Source of the DNA: an uncultured Flavobacteriaceae bacterium | Lineage (GTDB): Bacteria > Bacteroidota > Bacteroidia > Flavobacteriales > Flavobacteriaceae | Reading direction: 5' to 3' | DNA length: 64,000 nucleotides | Assembly (NCBI GenBank): GCA_905479065.1 | Contig: CAJQLB010000036.1 | Coordinates: forward strand, 1 to 64,000 | Shown: piece by piece, positions 52,849 to 61,504 of the stretch | Numbering within the stretch: position 1 is the first letter of the stretch | Layout: each line of letters starts with the position of its first letter | The notes under the pieces: model-generated | Told to the model about the DNA's origin: nothing | Databases searched by the model: none | The model's input: only the letters and a program-made list of their open reading frames with translations | Translations under genes and position numbers: made by a program

Positions 52849-53727
52849 ATGAGTGTAGAAATTGCTTCAAAAAATAATACCAGTCGTGCTCCTAAACCCA
52901 AATGGCTTCGTGTTAAACTTCCAACAGGTAAAAAATATACTGAGTTACGCGGTCTAGTAGACAAATATAAATTAAACACAATTTGCACCTCAGGAAGTTG
53001 CCCAAATATGGGAGAATGCTGGGGAGAAGGGACAGCTACTTTTATGATTCTGGGTAATATATGTACGCGTTCATGTGGCTTTTGTGGTGTAAAAACTGGG
53101 AGACCAGAAACTGTAGATTGGGATGAACCAGAGAAAGTAGCACGTTCTATAAAAATTATGAATATAAAACACGCTGTTCTCACAAGTGTCGACAGGGATG
53201 ATTTAAAAGATATGGGAAGCATCATGTGGAGCGAGACCATTAAGGCTGTTCGGCGAATGAATCCAAAAACCACCATGGAAACATTGATACCTGATTTTCA
53301 AGGTATTGAAAATCATCTTGACAGACTTATAAAAGCTAGTCCGGAGGTGATTTCGCACAATATGGAAACTGTAAGAAGATTAACCAGAGAAGTGCGTATT
53401 CAAGCTAAATATGACAGAAGTCTCAATGTTTTAAAGTACCTCAAAAATGCTGGTCAAAGAAGAACTAAAACGGGATTGATGCTTGGCTTAGGGGAAACAA
53501 GAGAAGAAGTTATAGAAACATTGCACGATTTAAAATCAGCATCTGTAGATGTTGTCACCATTGGACAATATCTCCAACCGAGTAAAAGACATCTTCCAGT
53601 AAAACAATTTATTACCCCTGATCAATTTGAAGAGTATAGAGAAATTGGTCTTAATTTAGGATTCCGTCATGTTGAAAGTAGCGCTTTAGTTAGATCTTCA
53701 TACAAAGCACAGAAACATATCCATTAA
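52849..53727 (+). CDS. lipA: Lipoyl synthase
   Basis: A 292-aa radical-SAM enzyme inserting sulfur into octanoyl groups on lipoyl domains such as that of the E2 protein at 17.3 kb. Both Fe-S motifs are seen: the auxiliary cluster in [12 protein letters not shown] (CX4CX5C) and the SAM cluster in [10 protein letters not shown] (CX3CX2C). The C-terminal [12 protein letters not shown] carries the conserved RSSY serine. Full length. Followed after 1 nt by the GAPDH gene. Confidence 0.97.
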   Translation: MSVEIASKNNTSRAPKPKWLRVKLPTGKKYTELRGLVDKYKLNTICTSGSCPNMGECWGEGTATFMILGNICTRSCGFCGVKTGRPETVDWDEPEKVARSIKIMNIKHAVLTSVDRDDLKDMGSIMWSETIKAVRRMNPKTTMETLIPDFQGIENHLDRLIKASPEVISHNMETVRRLTREVRIQAKYDRSLNVLKYLKNAGQRRTKTGLMLGLGETREEVIETLHDLKSASVDVVTIGQYLQPSKRHLPVKQFITPDQFEEYREIGLNLGFRHVESSALVRSSYKAQKHIH

Positions 53728-53728
53728 G

Positions 53729-54724
53729 ATGATTACAGTAGCCTTAAATGGTTTTGGCCGTATTGGCAGGCGGGTATTTCGACTACTTCATGAGCATCCT
53801 GAAATTAGAGTAGTTAGCATCAACGATTTAGCCGAAGCAAAAACACTTGGTCATCTCTTAAAGTATGACAGCATACACGGTGTTTTTAATGCTATTGTAT
53901 CAACATATAAAAATTATCTTATTGTTAATGACAGAAAAATACCGATACTAAATTATTCAAATCCAAAAGACCTTGATTGGCATAACAACAATATTGATAT
54001 CGTCATAGAATCTACTGGAAAATTTAAATCTAAACCTATCTTAAGACATCATTTAAAAAAAGGTGTTAAAAAAGTAATACTGACTGCTCCTCCTGAAAGT
54101 GATGATATTCAAACCATTGTATTAGGTGTTAACGACCATTTAATTAATAACAGTGAGGACATCATCTCAAATGCCTCGTGTACAACAAATAATGCTGCGC
54201 CCATGATATCAGTTATTGATGCTTTAGCGCAAATACAACAAGCCTACATTACAACGGTACATTCTTATACAACAGATCAAAGCTTGCATGACCAACCACA
54301 CCGAGATTTACGGAGAGCAAGAGCTGCTGGACAGTCAATAGTTCCAACAACCACTGGAGCGGCTAAAGCATTAACAAGAATATTTCCAAAACTAGCTGAT
54401 GTAATCGGGGGATGTGGCATCAGAGTCCCAGTTCCCAACGGTTCACTCACTGACATAACGTTTAATGTCAGTAAATCAGTGAGTGTTTCAGAAATTAATA
54501 ATACTTTTAAAAAGGCATCAAAAAAACATTTCAAAGGCATCATTGAGTATACTGAAGATCCTATTGTCTCAGTGGACGTATTAGGCAATAGTCATTCTTG
54601 TGTTTTTGATGCTCAAATGACCTCTGTCATTGGGAATATGGTAAAAATTATAGGCTGGTATGATAATGAAACAGCATATTCGCATCGAATCATAGAACTT
54701 ATTGCCAAAATTTCCACAACATAA
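53729..54724 (+). CDS. gap: Glyceraldehyde-3-phosphate dehydrogenase, type I
   Basis: A 331-aa glycolytic enzyme. Seen: NAD-binding VALNGFGRIGRRVFRL, the NAD-selecting Asp in VVSINDLAE, catalytic Cys in ISNASCTTNNAAPMIS, catalytic His in TTVHSYTTDQSLHDQPHRDLRRAR, and SLTDITFNVSK. GWYDNETAYSHRI is the normal C-terminal motif. Bacteroidota usually have more than one gap gene; this copy follows lipA, so it may not be the main glycolytic one. Confidence 0.96.
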   Translation: MITVALNGFGRIGRRVFRLLHEHPEIRVVSINDLAEAKTLGHLLKYDSIHGVFNAIVSTYKNYLIVNDRKIPILNYSNPKDLDWHNNNIDIVIESTGKFKSKPILRHHLKKGVKKVILTAPPESDDIQTIVLGVNDHLINNSEDIISNASCTTNNAAPMISVIDALAQIQQAYITTVHSYTTDQSLHDQPHRDLRRARAAGQSIVPTTTGAAKALTRIFPKLADVIGGCGIRVPVPNGSLTDITFNVSKSVSVSEINNTFKKASKKHFKGIIEYTEDPIVSVDVLGNSHSCVFDAQMTSVIGNMVKIIGWYDNETAYSHRIIELIAKISTT

Positions 54725-54761
54725 AACTTTTAGAAAAGCATAAAAACAGGAAAATAATGCA

Positions 54762-54796
54762 TTTTATCGAATATATTGTTATATTTGACGATAAAA
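54762..54796 (+). promoter_or_regulatory. Inverted repeat around the -7 element of the hybrid kinase
   Basis: TTTTATCG (54762-54769) and CGATAAAA (54789-54796) form a perfect 8-bp inverted repeat with a 19-nt spacer, and TATATTTG (54780-54787, TAnnTTTG) lies between them. The right half-site falls at the predicted transcription start, as expected for a repressor or autoregulator operator. The match is seen; the function is inferred. Confidence 0.45.
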
Positions 54797-54806
54797 CGGC
54801 TTCTAA

Positions 54807-57035
54807 ATGTCCCAATTCAAATATTGCATATTTGTCTTTTTAGTCTTAAATAGTTTCTTATCCTTCCCTCAACAGATTGAAGATGATGTAGAAATTAGGC
54901 GTAATGAAATAGCTTTTAAAATAAGTGATACCAAACTCAAAATACAAAATGGTAATTTCGATGTCGCCTTAAAAAATCTTGAAAATCTATTATCTGAAAC
55001 AGAAAAAATTAACGATAAGAAGAGTCAGGCAATAGTCCTTTCTAATTTTTCAGATTTATACTTAGCTACCGAAAATATTGAGAGTGCAGAAACTTATATT
55101 TTCAAGGCAATTTCGATTCAAAATAATATAGATGATCCTTTAAATTTAGCTATAAGTCGTTTTATCCACGGAAAAATAAAATTTAAAAAATTAGAATTCA
55201 AAACAGCGTTAGATCTTTTCAATTCTTCTAGAACTATTTTCAAGGAGCAAGGACTAGACAAAATGTATGTTGAGGCGACATTTAAAGTGGCAAAAACATT
55301 GATTGAGTTAAACAAATTAAATGAAGCTAACTTGCTTTTGGATGAAGTTATTTTACTCTCAAAAACATATGATTACAAAGATTTGCACAGTGCTGCATTA
55401 AATAACATCGGCCTTATCGCTTTCAAAGAAACTAAATTGGAGAAAGCATTAACCCAAACAAAGAAAGGATTACAACTATCTGTAACTATTAATGATTTGA
55501 CGTTACAAAAAGAATCCAATCAAATCTTGGGTCTTATATATGAGGCACTAGGTTCATATGAATTACAAGCAAAAAGTTTAAAATCCTACATCAATTTAGA
55601 TGATTCATTGGCCAAAATCGAAAAGGAGCGCACGTATCCAGAAAAAGAAAATACCAAACAAATAATTGCCGAAAAAGATGCCATCATAGAAAATCAAGAA
55701 AGTGAGCTTATCGAAAAAAAAGAGACAACTAGCTTGGCTCGACTAATCACTATTCTAAGTGTAGCATTAATTACCATATTATCATTATTAACACTTTCCT
55801 TATACAAAAACAACAATATTAGATTAAAAACTAATAACATGCTGTATAAGAAAAATGAAGAATTACTCACTGAAAAAGAGCGTGCTGAAATTGCGGCAAA
55901 AACAAAATCAAACTTTTTATCGACGGTTACACATGAGCTCAGAACACCACTTTATGCGGTGACAGGCTTGACCAAAATGTTGTTAGAAGAAAATCCAAAA
56001 CCCGATCAAATACAGCATCTTAAGAGCCTACAGTTTTCAGGTGACTACTTACTCACTTTCATCAACGATATTCTTCAAATAAATAAGATTGAGGCCAACA
56101 AAGTTGAACTAGATCCTGAAATTTTTAATCTAAAAACGAAAGTTGAAAATGTTGTGGCAGCGTTAAATAATTCTGCCATGGATAACAATACCCTGATACA
56201 CATTGAATATGATACAAATCTTCCTTACGTATTTGATGGTGATCAATTAAAAATATCTCAAATTCTAATCAATCTTATTGGTAATTCCATTAAGTTTACA
56301 AAAGACGGAGACATCTGGGTACGAGTGACTCAATTGAAAAAAACTAAAAAAAATCACTTCATTCGAATTGAAGTAGAAGACAATGGTATCGGTATTACCA
56401 AAGAAAAACAAGAGCACATGTTTGAGAGTTTTTCTCAGGGGTCTGTTCAAATTAATCGTAAATATGGAGGAACTGGGCTTGGCCTATCAATCGTTAAAGG
56501 TTTAATTGATATTTTAAAAGGCAAAATTTATCTAAAAAGTGAAATCGGTAAGGGGACTTCCTTTTTCATTGAATTATCCATAACAGAATCTGAAAAAACG
56601 GTTAAAGTTAAAAAACGAAACTATTCAGAGGACATCATCAAACTAGACTTAAAAGACGTGAAAATTTTAGTAGTTGAAGACAATAAGATCAATCAAATGA
56701 TCACCAAAAAAATTCTAAATAAAATGGCCCTAAACTGTGATGTCATTGATAACGGCGAAGAAGCAGTTGAGATGGTGAAAGAGACATCGTACAATATCGT
56801 ATTGATGGATATTCATATGCCAGGAATAAGCGGTATAGAGGCCACAAAGCGCATTAGAAGTTTCGATAAAGATCTTACTATTTTTGCACTTACTGCCGTG
56901 ACATTGGAAGATAAAATGCAAGAATTCGACGAGGCTGGATTTAATGATATCATATCTAAACCTTTTAAACAAGAAGATTTTGAGAAAAAATTATATCTCA
57001 CTTTGTCCGATGATAAACCAATCACCATAGCTTAA
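54807..57035 (+). CDS. TPR-containing hybrid sensor histidine kinase / response regulator
   Basis: A 742-aa membrane hybrid kinase. Order: signal or anchor (YCIFVFLVLNSFLSFPQ), periplasmic TPR repeats about 30-270 (GNFDVALKNLENLL, LNLAISRFIHGKIKF, LEKALTQTKKG), coiled coil 270-300, TM segment about 310-330 (LARLITILSVALITILSLLTL), HisKA with phospho-His in FLSTVTHELRTPLYAV, HATPase with N box LIGNSIKFTKDGD and G boxes VEDNGIGI, GTGLGLSIVKG, then a C-terminal receiver with Asp in IVLMDIHMPGISG. No DNA-binding output domain, so it needs a separate Hpt or regulator. Confidence 0.95.
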   Translation: MSQFKYCIFVFLVLNSFLSFPQQIEDDVEIRRNEIAFKISDTKLKIQNGNFDVALKNLENLLSETEKINDKKSQAIVLSNFSDLYLATENIESAETYIFKAISIQNNIDDPLNLAISRFIHGKIKFKKLEFKTALDLFNSSRTIFKEQGLDKMYVEATFKVAKTLIELNKLNEANLLLDEVILLSKTYDYKDLHSAALNNIGLIAFKETKLEKALTQTKKGLQLSVTINDLTLQKESNQILGLIYEALGSYELQAKSLKSYINLDDSLAKIEKERTYPEKENTKQIIAEKDAIIENQESELIEKKETTSLARLITILSVALITILSLLTLSLYKNNNIRLKTNNMLYKKNEELLTEKERAEIAAKTKSNFLSTVTHELRTPLYAVTGLTKMLLEENPKPDQIQHLKSLQFSGDYLLTFINDILQINKIEANKVELDPEIFNLKTKVENVVAALNNSAMDNNTLIHIEYDTNLPYVFDGDQLKISQILINLIGNSIKFTKDGDIWVRVTQLKKTKKNHFIRIEVEDNGIGITKEKQEHMFESFSQGSVQINRKYGGTGLGLSIVKGLIDILKGKIYLKSEIGKGTSFFIELSITESEKTVKVKKRNYSEDIIKLDLKDVKILVVEDNKINQMITKKILNKMALNCDVIDNGEEAVEMVKETSYNIVLMDIHMPGISGIEATKRIRSFDKDLTIFALTAVTLEDKMQEFDEAGFNDIISKPFKQEDFEKKLYLTLSDDKPITIA

Positions 57036-57038
57036 CAA

Positions 57039-58040
57039 CTATTTTAAGAATGACTCAATAGCAGAGTCAAAACTATTTGAATTTACCATTTTAGTTTGTA
57101 TCGGTAAATAAAAAAGTTTGTGATCATCCACTTTACCTTCAAGCTTTACGTAATCTTTTTCAGTAGTAACAATTATTTCTTCTTTTTGAAAATTTAAAAT
57201 ATCTAATTGTTTAAAATCATAATGGTCCCTAAAAACTAAATGTTTAAATATAAGTCCCTCCTCAGTCAGATAATTAACTAAGGGTTTCGGATTTGCAATG
57301 CCCGTAACAAGTGTGAACTTTTTATTCGTAAGAGTTTTTAAGGACATCTCTTGCTGTTGTGAATAAATAAATTGAGAGTAACCTATATAACTAAAAAATA
57401 ATTTCTGATAAGACTTAATACTCAATCGTTGCTTTATTTGAAAACATTTTTGTTGAGTAATATCATGCGGGCACTTTGTTACAACAACGATGTCAGCACG
57501 ATCGGATCCAGATTTTGATTCACGCAAGTTTCCCACTGGTAACAACATATCGTCAACATACAAGTCATCATAACTTGTTAGTAGTATGTTTAAACCTGAA
57601 TAAACTTGTCTGTGTTGGAAAGCATCATCTAGTAGTAAAAGTTTGGGTTCTTTATTTAATTTAATCAGGGACTCTATAGCAAGACGTCTATCCTCTCCTA
57701 CCACCACTGTAATGTTTGAGAACTTTTGATAAAACTGAAAGGGCTCATCCCCTATAATTTGCGACGTAGCATTATTATCTGCAATTATAAATCCTTTGGT
57801 TTGTCTTCCATAACCTCTGCTAAGGGTTGTTATTTTATGCTTAGTTTCTAATAATCTAATTAAATATTCAATCATTGGTGTTTTCCCGGTACCACCAACG
57901 TTTAAATTCCCAACGCATATGATTGGAAAATTAAAACTTTTAGACTCAAATAGCTTTTGATTAAAACAAAAATTACGAACCCATGTAGCCACAAAATAAA
58001 GAGGAACAAACGGCATTAATATTTTTCTAAACATCTTCAC
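57039..58040 (-). CDS. lpxK: Tetraacyldisaccharide 4'-kinase
   Basis: A 333-aa lipid A enzyme that adds the 4'-phosphate at the inner membrane. Seen: the hydrophobic N-terminal ILMPFVPLYFVATWVRNFCF, P-loop VGNLNVGGTGKTPMIEYLIRL, LSRGYGRQTKGF, IGDEPFQFYQKF and LLLLDDAFQHRQVYSGL. Full length. The frame starts with GTG at 58040; an in-frame ATG lies at 58034. The plus-strand kinase gene ends 3 nt before its stop, so the two genes converge tightly. Confidence 0.95.
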   Translation of the reverse strand: MKMFRKILMPFVPLYFVATWVRNFCFNQKLFESKSFNFPIICVGNLNVGGTGKTPMIEYLIRLLETKHKITTLSRGYGRQTKGFIIADNNATSQIIGDEPFQFYQKFSNITVVVGEDRRLAIESLIKLNKEPKLLLLDDAFQHRQVYSGLNILLTSYDDLYVDDMLLPVGNLRESKSGSDRADIVVVTKCPHDITQQKCFQIKQRLSIKSYQKLFFSYIGYSQFIYSQQQEMSLKTLTNKKFTLVTGIANPKPLVNYLTEEGLIFKHLVFRDHYDFKQLDILNFQKEEIIVTTEKDYVKLEGKVDDHKLFYLPIQTKMVNSNSFDSAIESFLK

Positions 58041-58059
58041 AATGACGAAAGTAATTATT

Positions 58060-58067
58060 TATATTTG
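58060..58067 (+). promoter_or_regulatory. Bacteroidota -7 element (TATATTTG) for the Nif3-family gene
   Basis: TATATTTG lies 19-26 nt before the chosen ATG at 58086, and overlaps the TTG at 58065 that would otherwise start the frame. Confidence 0.4.
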
Positions 58068-58085
58068 AACATAAATAAAATAATT

Positions 58086-59180
58086 ATGATTGTTCAAAAT
58101 GTCATCACTCATTTAGAAGAACTCTCACCACTCACTTATGCTGAAGAATATGACAACGTTGGTTTATTGGTTGGAAATCGTAAAGCACAGGTTACGGGGG
58201 TATTAGTAACCTTAGATACAACAGAAGGTGTAATTGAAGAAGCCTTAAAAAACAAGTGTAATCTTATTGTCAGTTTTCATCCAATAATTTTTAAAGGATT
58301 AAAAAAACTTACAGGCCATAACTATGTAGAACGAATTGTAATTCAAGCAATAAAAAATGATATTGCAATTTATGCAATTCATACGGCTTTAGATAATGTC
58401 ATTAACGGTGTTAATGATGCTATTTGCAGACGTATGGAGCTACGTAATAAGCATATCTTGATACCTCAAAAGGGGACACTAAAAAAATTGATTACCTATG
58501 TCCCCAAAAGCAATCTCGTAAAGGTAAGAAATGAACTATTTAGGGTTGGAGCAGGTCGTCTAGAACATTATAATAAATGCAGTTTCAATATTGATGGAAA
58601 AGGAACATTTGAAGGTAATGTAACATCAAACCCAACAATCGGAAGTCAGGGAGCTTTTTATGAAAATGCAGAAGTCCAATTATCATTAATTTTCGAAAAG
58701 CACTTGGAGAAAAATATTTTACAAACATTGTTTGCGACACATCCTTACGAAAAAGTAGCTTACGAGATTTTGTCCATTGATAATCATAATCACAACATCG
58801 GAATGGGAATGATTGGAGAATTACCCGAGGCTATGGAAGAACTAAGATTTTTGAAATTCCTTAAGCAAAAAATGAACACCTCCTTCATTAAACATTCAAA
58901 AACTTTTAATAGAAAAATCAAAAAAGTTGCAGTTTTGGGAGGCTCTGGAAGCTTTGCCATTGAGCATGCGATTAAGCAGAATGCTGATGTCCTTATTACT
59001 GCCGACTTAAAATACCATGATTTTTTTAAGGCTGAACACAATATATTACTGGCCGATATCGGTCATTATGAAAGTGAGCAGTACACAAAATCACTTTTAG
59101 TAGCCTATCTTACAAAAAAAATTCCTAATTTTGCAATCATTTTATCAAACACAGACACCAATCCAATAAAGTATTCATAA
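58086..59180 (+). CDS. Nif3-like dinuclear metal-centre protein
   Basis: A protein of about 364 aa of the NIF3/YbgI family (also labelled GTP cyclohydrolase I type 2). Seen: YAEEYDNVGLLVG, VTLDTTEGVIEEALKN, metal ligands in IVSFHPIIFKG and IYAIHTALDNV, the central insert domain (FATHPYEKVAYEIL) seen in longer forms, and the C-terminal ligands in LADIGHYESEQY. Metal-binding toroid, exact reaction unproven. The ATG at 58086 is preferred over a TTG at 58065 inside the -7 element. The coiled-coil gene follows after 2 nt, a pairing common in Bacteroidota. Confidence 0.93.
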   Translation: MIVQNVITHLEELSPLTYAEEYDNVGLLVGNRKAQVTGVLVTLDTTEGVIEEALKNKCNLIVSFHPIIFKGLKKLTGHNYVERIVIQAIKNDIAIYAIHTALDNVINGVNDAICRRMELRNKHILIPQKGTLKKLITYVPKSNLVKVRNELFRVGAGRLEHYNKCSFNIDGKGTFEGNVTSNPTIGSQGAFYENAEVQLSLIFEKHLEKNILQTLFATHPYEKVAYEILSIDNHNHNIGMGMIGELPEAMEELRFLKFLKQKMNTSFIKHSKTFNRKIKKVAVLGGSGSFAIEHAIKQNADVLITADLKYHDFFKAEHNILLADIGHYESEQYTKSLLVAYLTKKIPNFAIILSNTDTNPIKYS

Positions 59181-59182
59181 GC

Positions 59183-59962
59183 ATGGCAAAAAAGAAAGAA
59201 GTTAGCGTAGAAGAGCGTTTAAGAGCGTTGTATGATTTACAACTTATAGATTCACGTGTGGACGAAATTAGAAATGTCAGGGGAGAGCTACCTTTAGAGG
59301 TAAGAGATTTAGAAGACGAAGTAGAAGGTCTCAACACTCGTTTTCAAAAATTAAATGACAGTCTTACTGATATTGATGAGCAAATAAAATCTAAGAAAAA
59401 TTTAATTGAGGAAGCGAAAGCATTAATCAAAAAGTATACGGAACAACAAAAAAATGTTCGAAATAACAGAGAATTTAATTCTCTATCAAAAGAAACAGAA
59501 TTTCAAGAATTAGAAATTCAGCTTGCTGAAAAACACATTAAAGAATTTAAAGTTCAAATAGAGCAAAAAGATGAGGTCATTTCACAAACGAAATTAAAGT
59601 TAAAAGAACGTCAAGATCACCTCAAACATAAAAAAAGTGAATTAGATGCAATTCTTGCGGAGACAGAAAAAGAAGAACAAGCACTTCTGAAGAAATCTGA
59701 CGATTATAAAAAGTCTATTGAAGAACGTTTAGTTGTCGCTTATGATAGAATCAGAGTCAATGTGAAAAATGGTCTTGCAGTCGTTCCAATTGAACGGGGT
59801 GCATCAGGTGGTTCATTTTTTACGATTCCTCCACAAGTTCAAGCTGAAATTGCTTCAAGAAAAAAAATTATTACAGATGAACACAGTGGCCGCATTTTGG
59901 TGGATGAAGCACTAGCAACCGAACAAAAGGCAAAAATGGAAAAGATGTTTGCCAAATTGTAA
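59183..59962 (+). CDS. Coiled-coil 'C4 zinc ribbon' family protein without cysteines
   Basis: A 259-aa protein. Residues about 5-180 are a long coiled coil (DLEDEVEGLNTRFQKLND, SKETEFQELEIQLAEKH). The C-terminal domain (VPIERGASGGSFFTIPPQ and ITDEHSGRILVDEALA) aligns with the zf-RING_7 zinc ribbon of family relatives (CxxCxxxIPPQ, CEYCGRI), but the four cysteines are replaced and the whole protein contains no cysteine. It is cotranscribed with the Nif3-like gene (2-nt gap). The function of the family is unclear; nucleic-acid binding has been proposed for relatives. A terminator follows. Confidence 0.85.
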   Translation: MAKKKEVSVEERLRALYDLQLIDSRVDEIRNVRGELPLEVRDLEDEVEGLNTRFQKLNDSLTDIDEQIKSKKNLIEEAKALIKKYTEQQKNVRNNREFNSLSKETEFQELEIQLAEKHIKEFKVQIEQKDEVISQTKLKLKERQDHLKHKKSELDAILAETEKEEQALLKKSDDYKKSIEERLVVAYDRIRVNVKNGLAVVPIERGASGGSFFTIPPQVQAEIASRKKIITDEHSGRILVDEALATEQKAKMEKMFAKL

Positions 59963-59980
59963 CAAATTAAAATTATTTTA

Positions 59981-60013
59981 AAAAAAGCCTTTAATGATAT
60001 GTTAAAGGCTTTT
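59981..60013 (+). terminator. Rho-independent terminator after the coiled-coil gene
   Basis: AAAAAGCCTTTAA (59981-59993) and TTAAAGGCTTTTT (60001-60013) form a 13-bp stem with the 7-nt loop TGATATG and a T-run. It lies 18 nt after the stop. Confidence 0.9.
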
Positions 60014-60059
60014 TTATTTACAAGATAATTCTGTTTATTGATATTTATAATTTCGTCTT

Positions 60060-60740
60060 ATGAAACTGTTTACCTATTCATTCCTGTTGGCTTTACTATT
60101 TAATTGCCAAAACAATGCTCAAAAATCCATTAACGCGTTAAATGGAAAAAGCAAAATTGAACAAGACCTCATGAAGGCTAAGCCTACAATGGTGCCGCTT
60201 GAAAATGGTAAAGCTAGGGCTTATTTTGCAAGTGGCTGTTTCTGGTGTGTTGAAGCTATTTATGAAAGTCTTATAGGTGTAGAAGAAGTAATCAATGGTT
60301 ACTCTGGAGGTCATACCTTAAACCCAACTTACGAAGCGAGCAACACTGGTAGAACAGGGCACGCTGAAGCAGTCGAAGTCATTTATGATCCTAATCTAAT
60401 CGATTTTGCAACTTTAGTAGATGTCTATTTTGGTTCACAAAATTCCATTCAAGTAAATGGTCAAGGTCCTGACATTGGCTCTCAGTATCGCTCAATTATC
60501 TTTTACCAAAATGACAAACAAAAGCAGACCATCATATCAAAAAAAGAAACTCTATCTAAACAACTCAAAAAGCGATTGGCAGCTGAGATTATGCCATTTC
60601 AAAAATTTTGGATGGGTGAAGATTATCATCAAAATTATGAGCGTTTACACCCTGAATCAAGTTATATCCAAAGGATATCAATTCCAAGATTAAATAAATT
60701 TAAACGAAAATTTCCTCAATTGCTTAAAGACACTCATTAA
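60060..60740 (+). CDS. msrA: Peptide-methionine (S)-S-oxide reductase MsrA
   Basis: A 226-aa methionine sulfoxide reductase, likely a periplasmic or lipoprotein form: the N-terminus MKLFTYSFLLALLFNC has a lipobox-like LFNC. The catalytic Cys is in FASGCFWCVEAIYESLIGV; NGYSGGHTLNPTYE, TGHAEAVEVIYDP, SQNSIQVNGQGPDIGSQYRS (as in MsrA, with extended substrate loop) and FQKFWMGEDYHQNY follow. Stand-alone MsrA without fused MsrB. A weak TAATTTCG element precedes it. Confidence 0.94.
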   Translation: MKLFTYSFLLALLFNCQNNAQKSINALNGKSKIEQDLMKAKPTMVPLENGKARAYFASGCFWCVEAIYESLIGVEEVINGYSGGHTLNPTYEASNTGRTGHAEAVEVIYDPNLIDFATLVDVYFGSQNSIQVNGQGPDIGSQYRSIIFYQNDKQKQTIISKKETLSKQLKKRLAAEIMPFQKFWMGEDYHQNYERLHPESSYIQRISIPRLNKFKRKFPQLLKDTH

Positions 60741-60773
60741 ATATTTAATGATCATTACTCTAAGAACGACATT

Positions 60774-61439
60774 ATGAAAAAAATTGTTTTCGTGTTTGCG
60801 ATACTAACTGTATTCTCTTGTAAGCAAAAGAAAGAACAAATAATAATTGAAGATATCTCAGTAGCACAAAAAATAGCGAATGCTCACGGCTTCAAAAGGT
60901 GGGACAACGTGACATCAGTTGAGTTTACTTTTGGTGGACAAATTGAGGATACAAACAGTGGGCGCTCATGGGCTTGGAATCCAAAAACTAAAGACATTAA
61001 ACTCAAGAAAAGCAACAAGACTGTTGTCTATAATCAAAAGCAATTAGACTCATCAAATTTAAAAATAGATAAAGCATTTATCAATGATAAATTTTGGGCG
61101 TTTATCCCCTTTCAGCTTGTTTGGGATACTGGTGTTTCAATTTCTAAACCCATAAAGTCTTTAGCTCCAGTAACAAATACAGAATTAAATAAATTAACCT
61201 TGTTATATTCAAATCAGGGAGGTTACACACCAGGAGACGCTTATGACATCTACTTCAACAATGATTATATCATAAAGGAATGGACGTTCAGAAGAAATAA
61301 CGCAACGGAAGCAACACTTACTAATACATTTGAAAATTATATTGATATCGAAGGAATAAAAGTAGCACAAGAACACAAAAAGGCTGATGGAAAGTGGAAC
61401 CTTTTAATAAGAGATCTCAAAATCCAATTTGAGGAATAA
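60774..61439 (+). CDS. Lipoprotein of unknown function
   Basis: A 221-aa lipoprotein: KKIVFVFAILTVFSC ends in a lipobox with Cys at about residue 16, followed by charged KQKKEQ. The remainder is beta-rich (NVTSVEFTFGGQIED, GRSWAWNPKTKDIKLK, INDKFWAFIPFQLVWD, GYTPGDAYDIYFNNDY, YIDIEGIKVAQEHKKADG), consistent with a LolA/LolB-like half-barrel that may bind a lipid. I do not recognise the family for certain. It is 33 nt after msrA and 65 nt before kynU. Confidence 0.75.
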   Translation: MKKIVFVFAILTVFSCKQKKEQIIIEDISVAQKIANAHGFKRWDNVTSVEFTFGGQIEDTNSGRSWAWNPKTKDIKLKKSNKTVVYNQKQLDSSNLKIDKAFINDKFWAFIPFQLVWDTGVSISKPIKSLAPVTNTELNKLTLLYSNQGGYTPGDAYDIYFNNDYIIKEWTFRRNNATEATLTNTFENYIDIEGIKVAQEHKKADGKWNLLIRDLKIQFEE

Positions 61440-61474
61440 TTTGACAAAGCGAAAGTATTAACTCTTATTTTCTT

Positions 61475-61482
61475 TATTTTTG
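61475..61482 (+). promoter_or_regulatory. Bacteroidota -7 element (TATTTTTG) for kynU-kmo
   Basis: TATTTTTG lies 22-29 nt before the kynU TTG start. No TTG at the standard -33 distance; a TTTG is 31 nt upstream. Confidence 0.4.
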
Positions 61483-61504
61483 AAATAATCCAAAAACTAA
61501 AACA

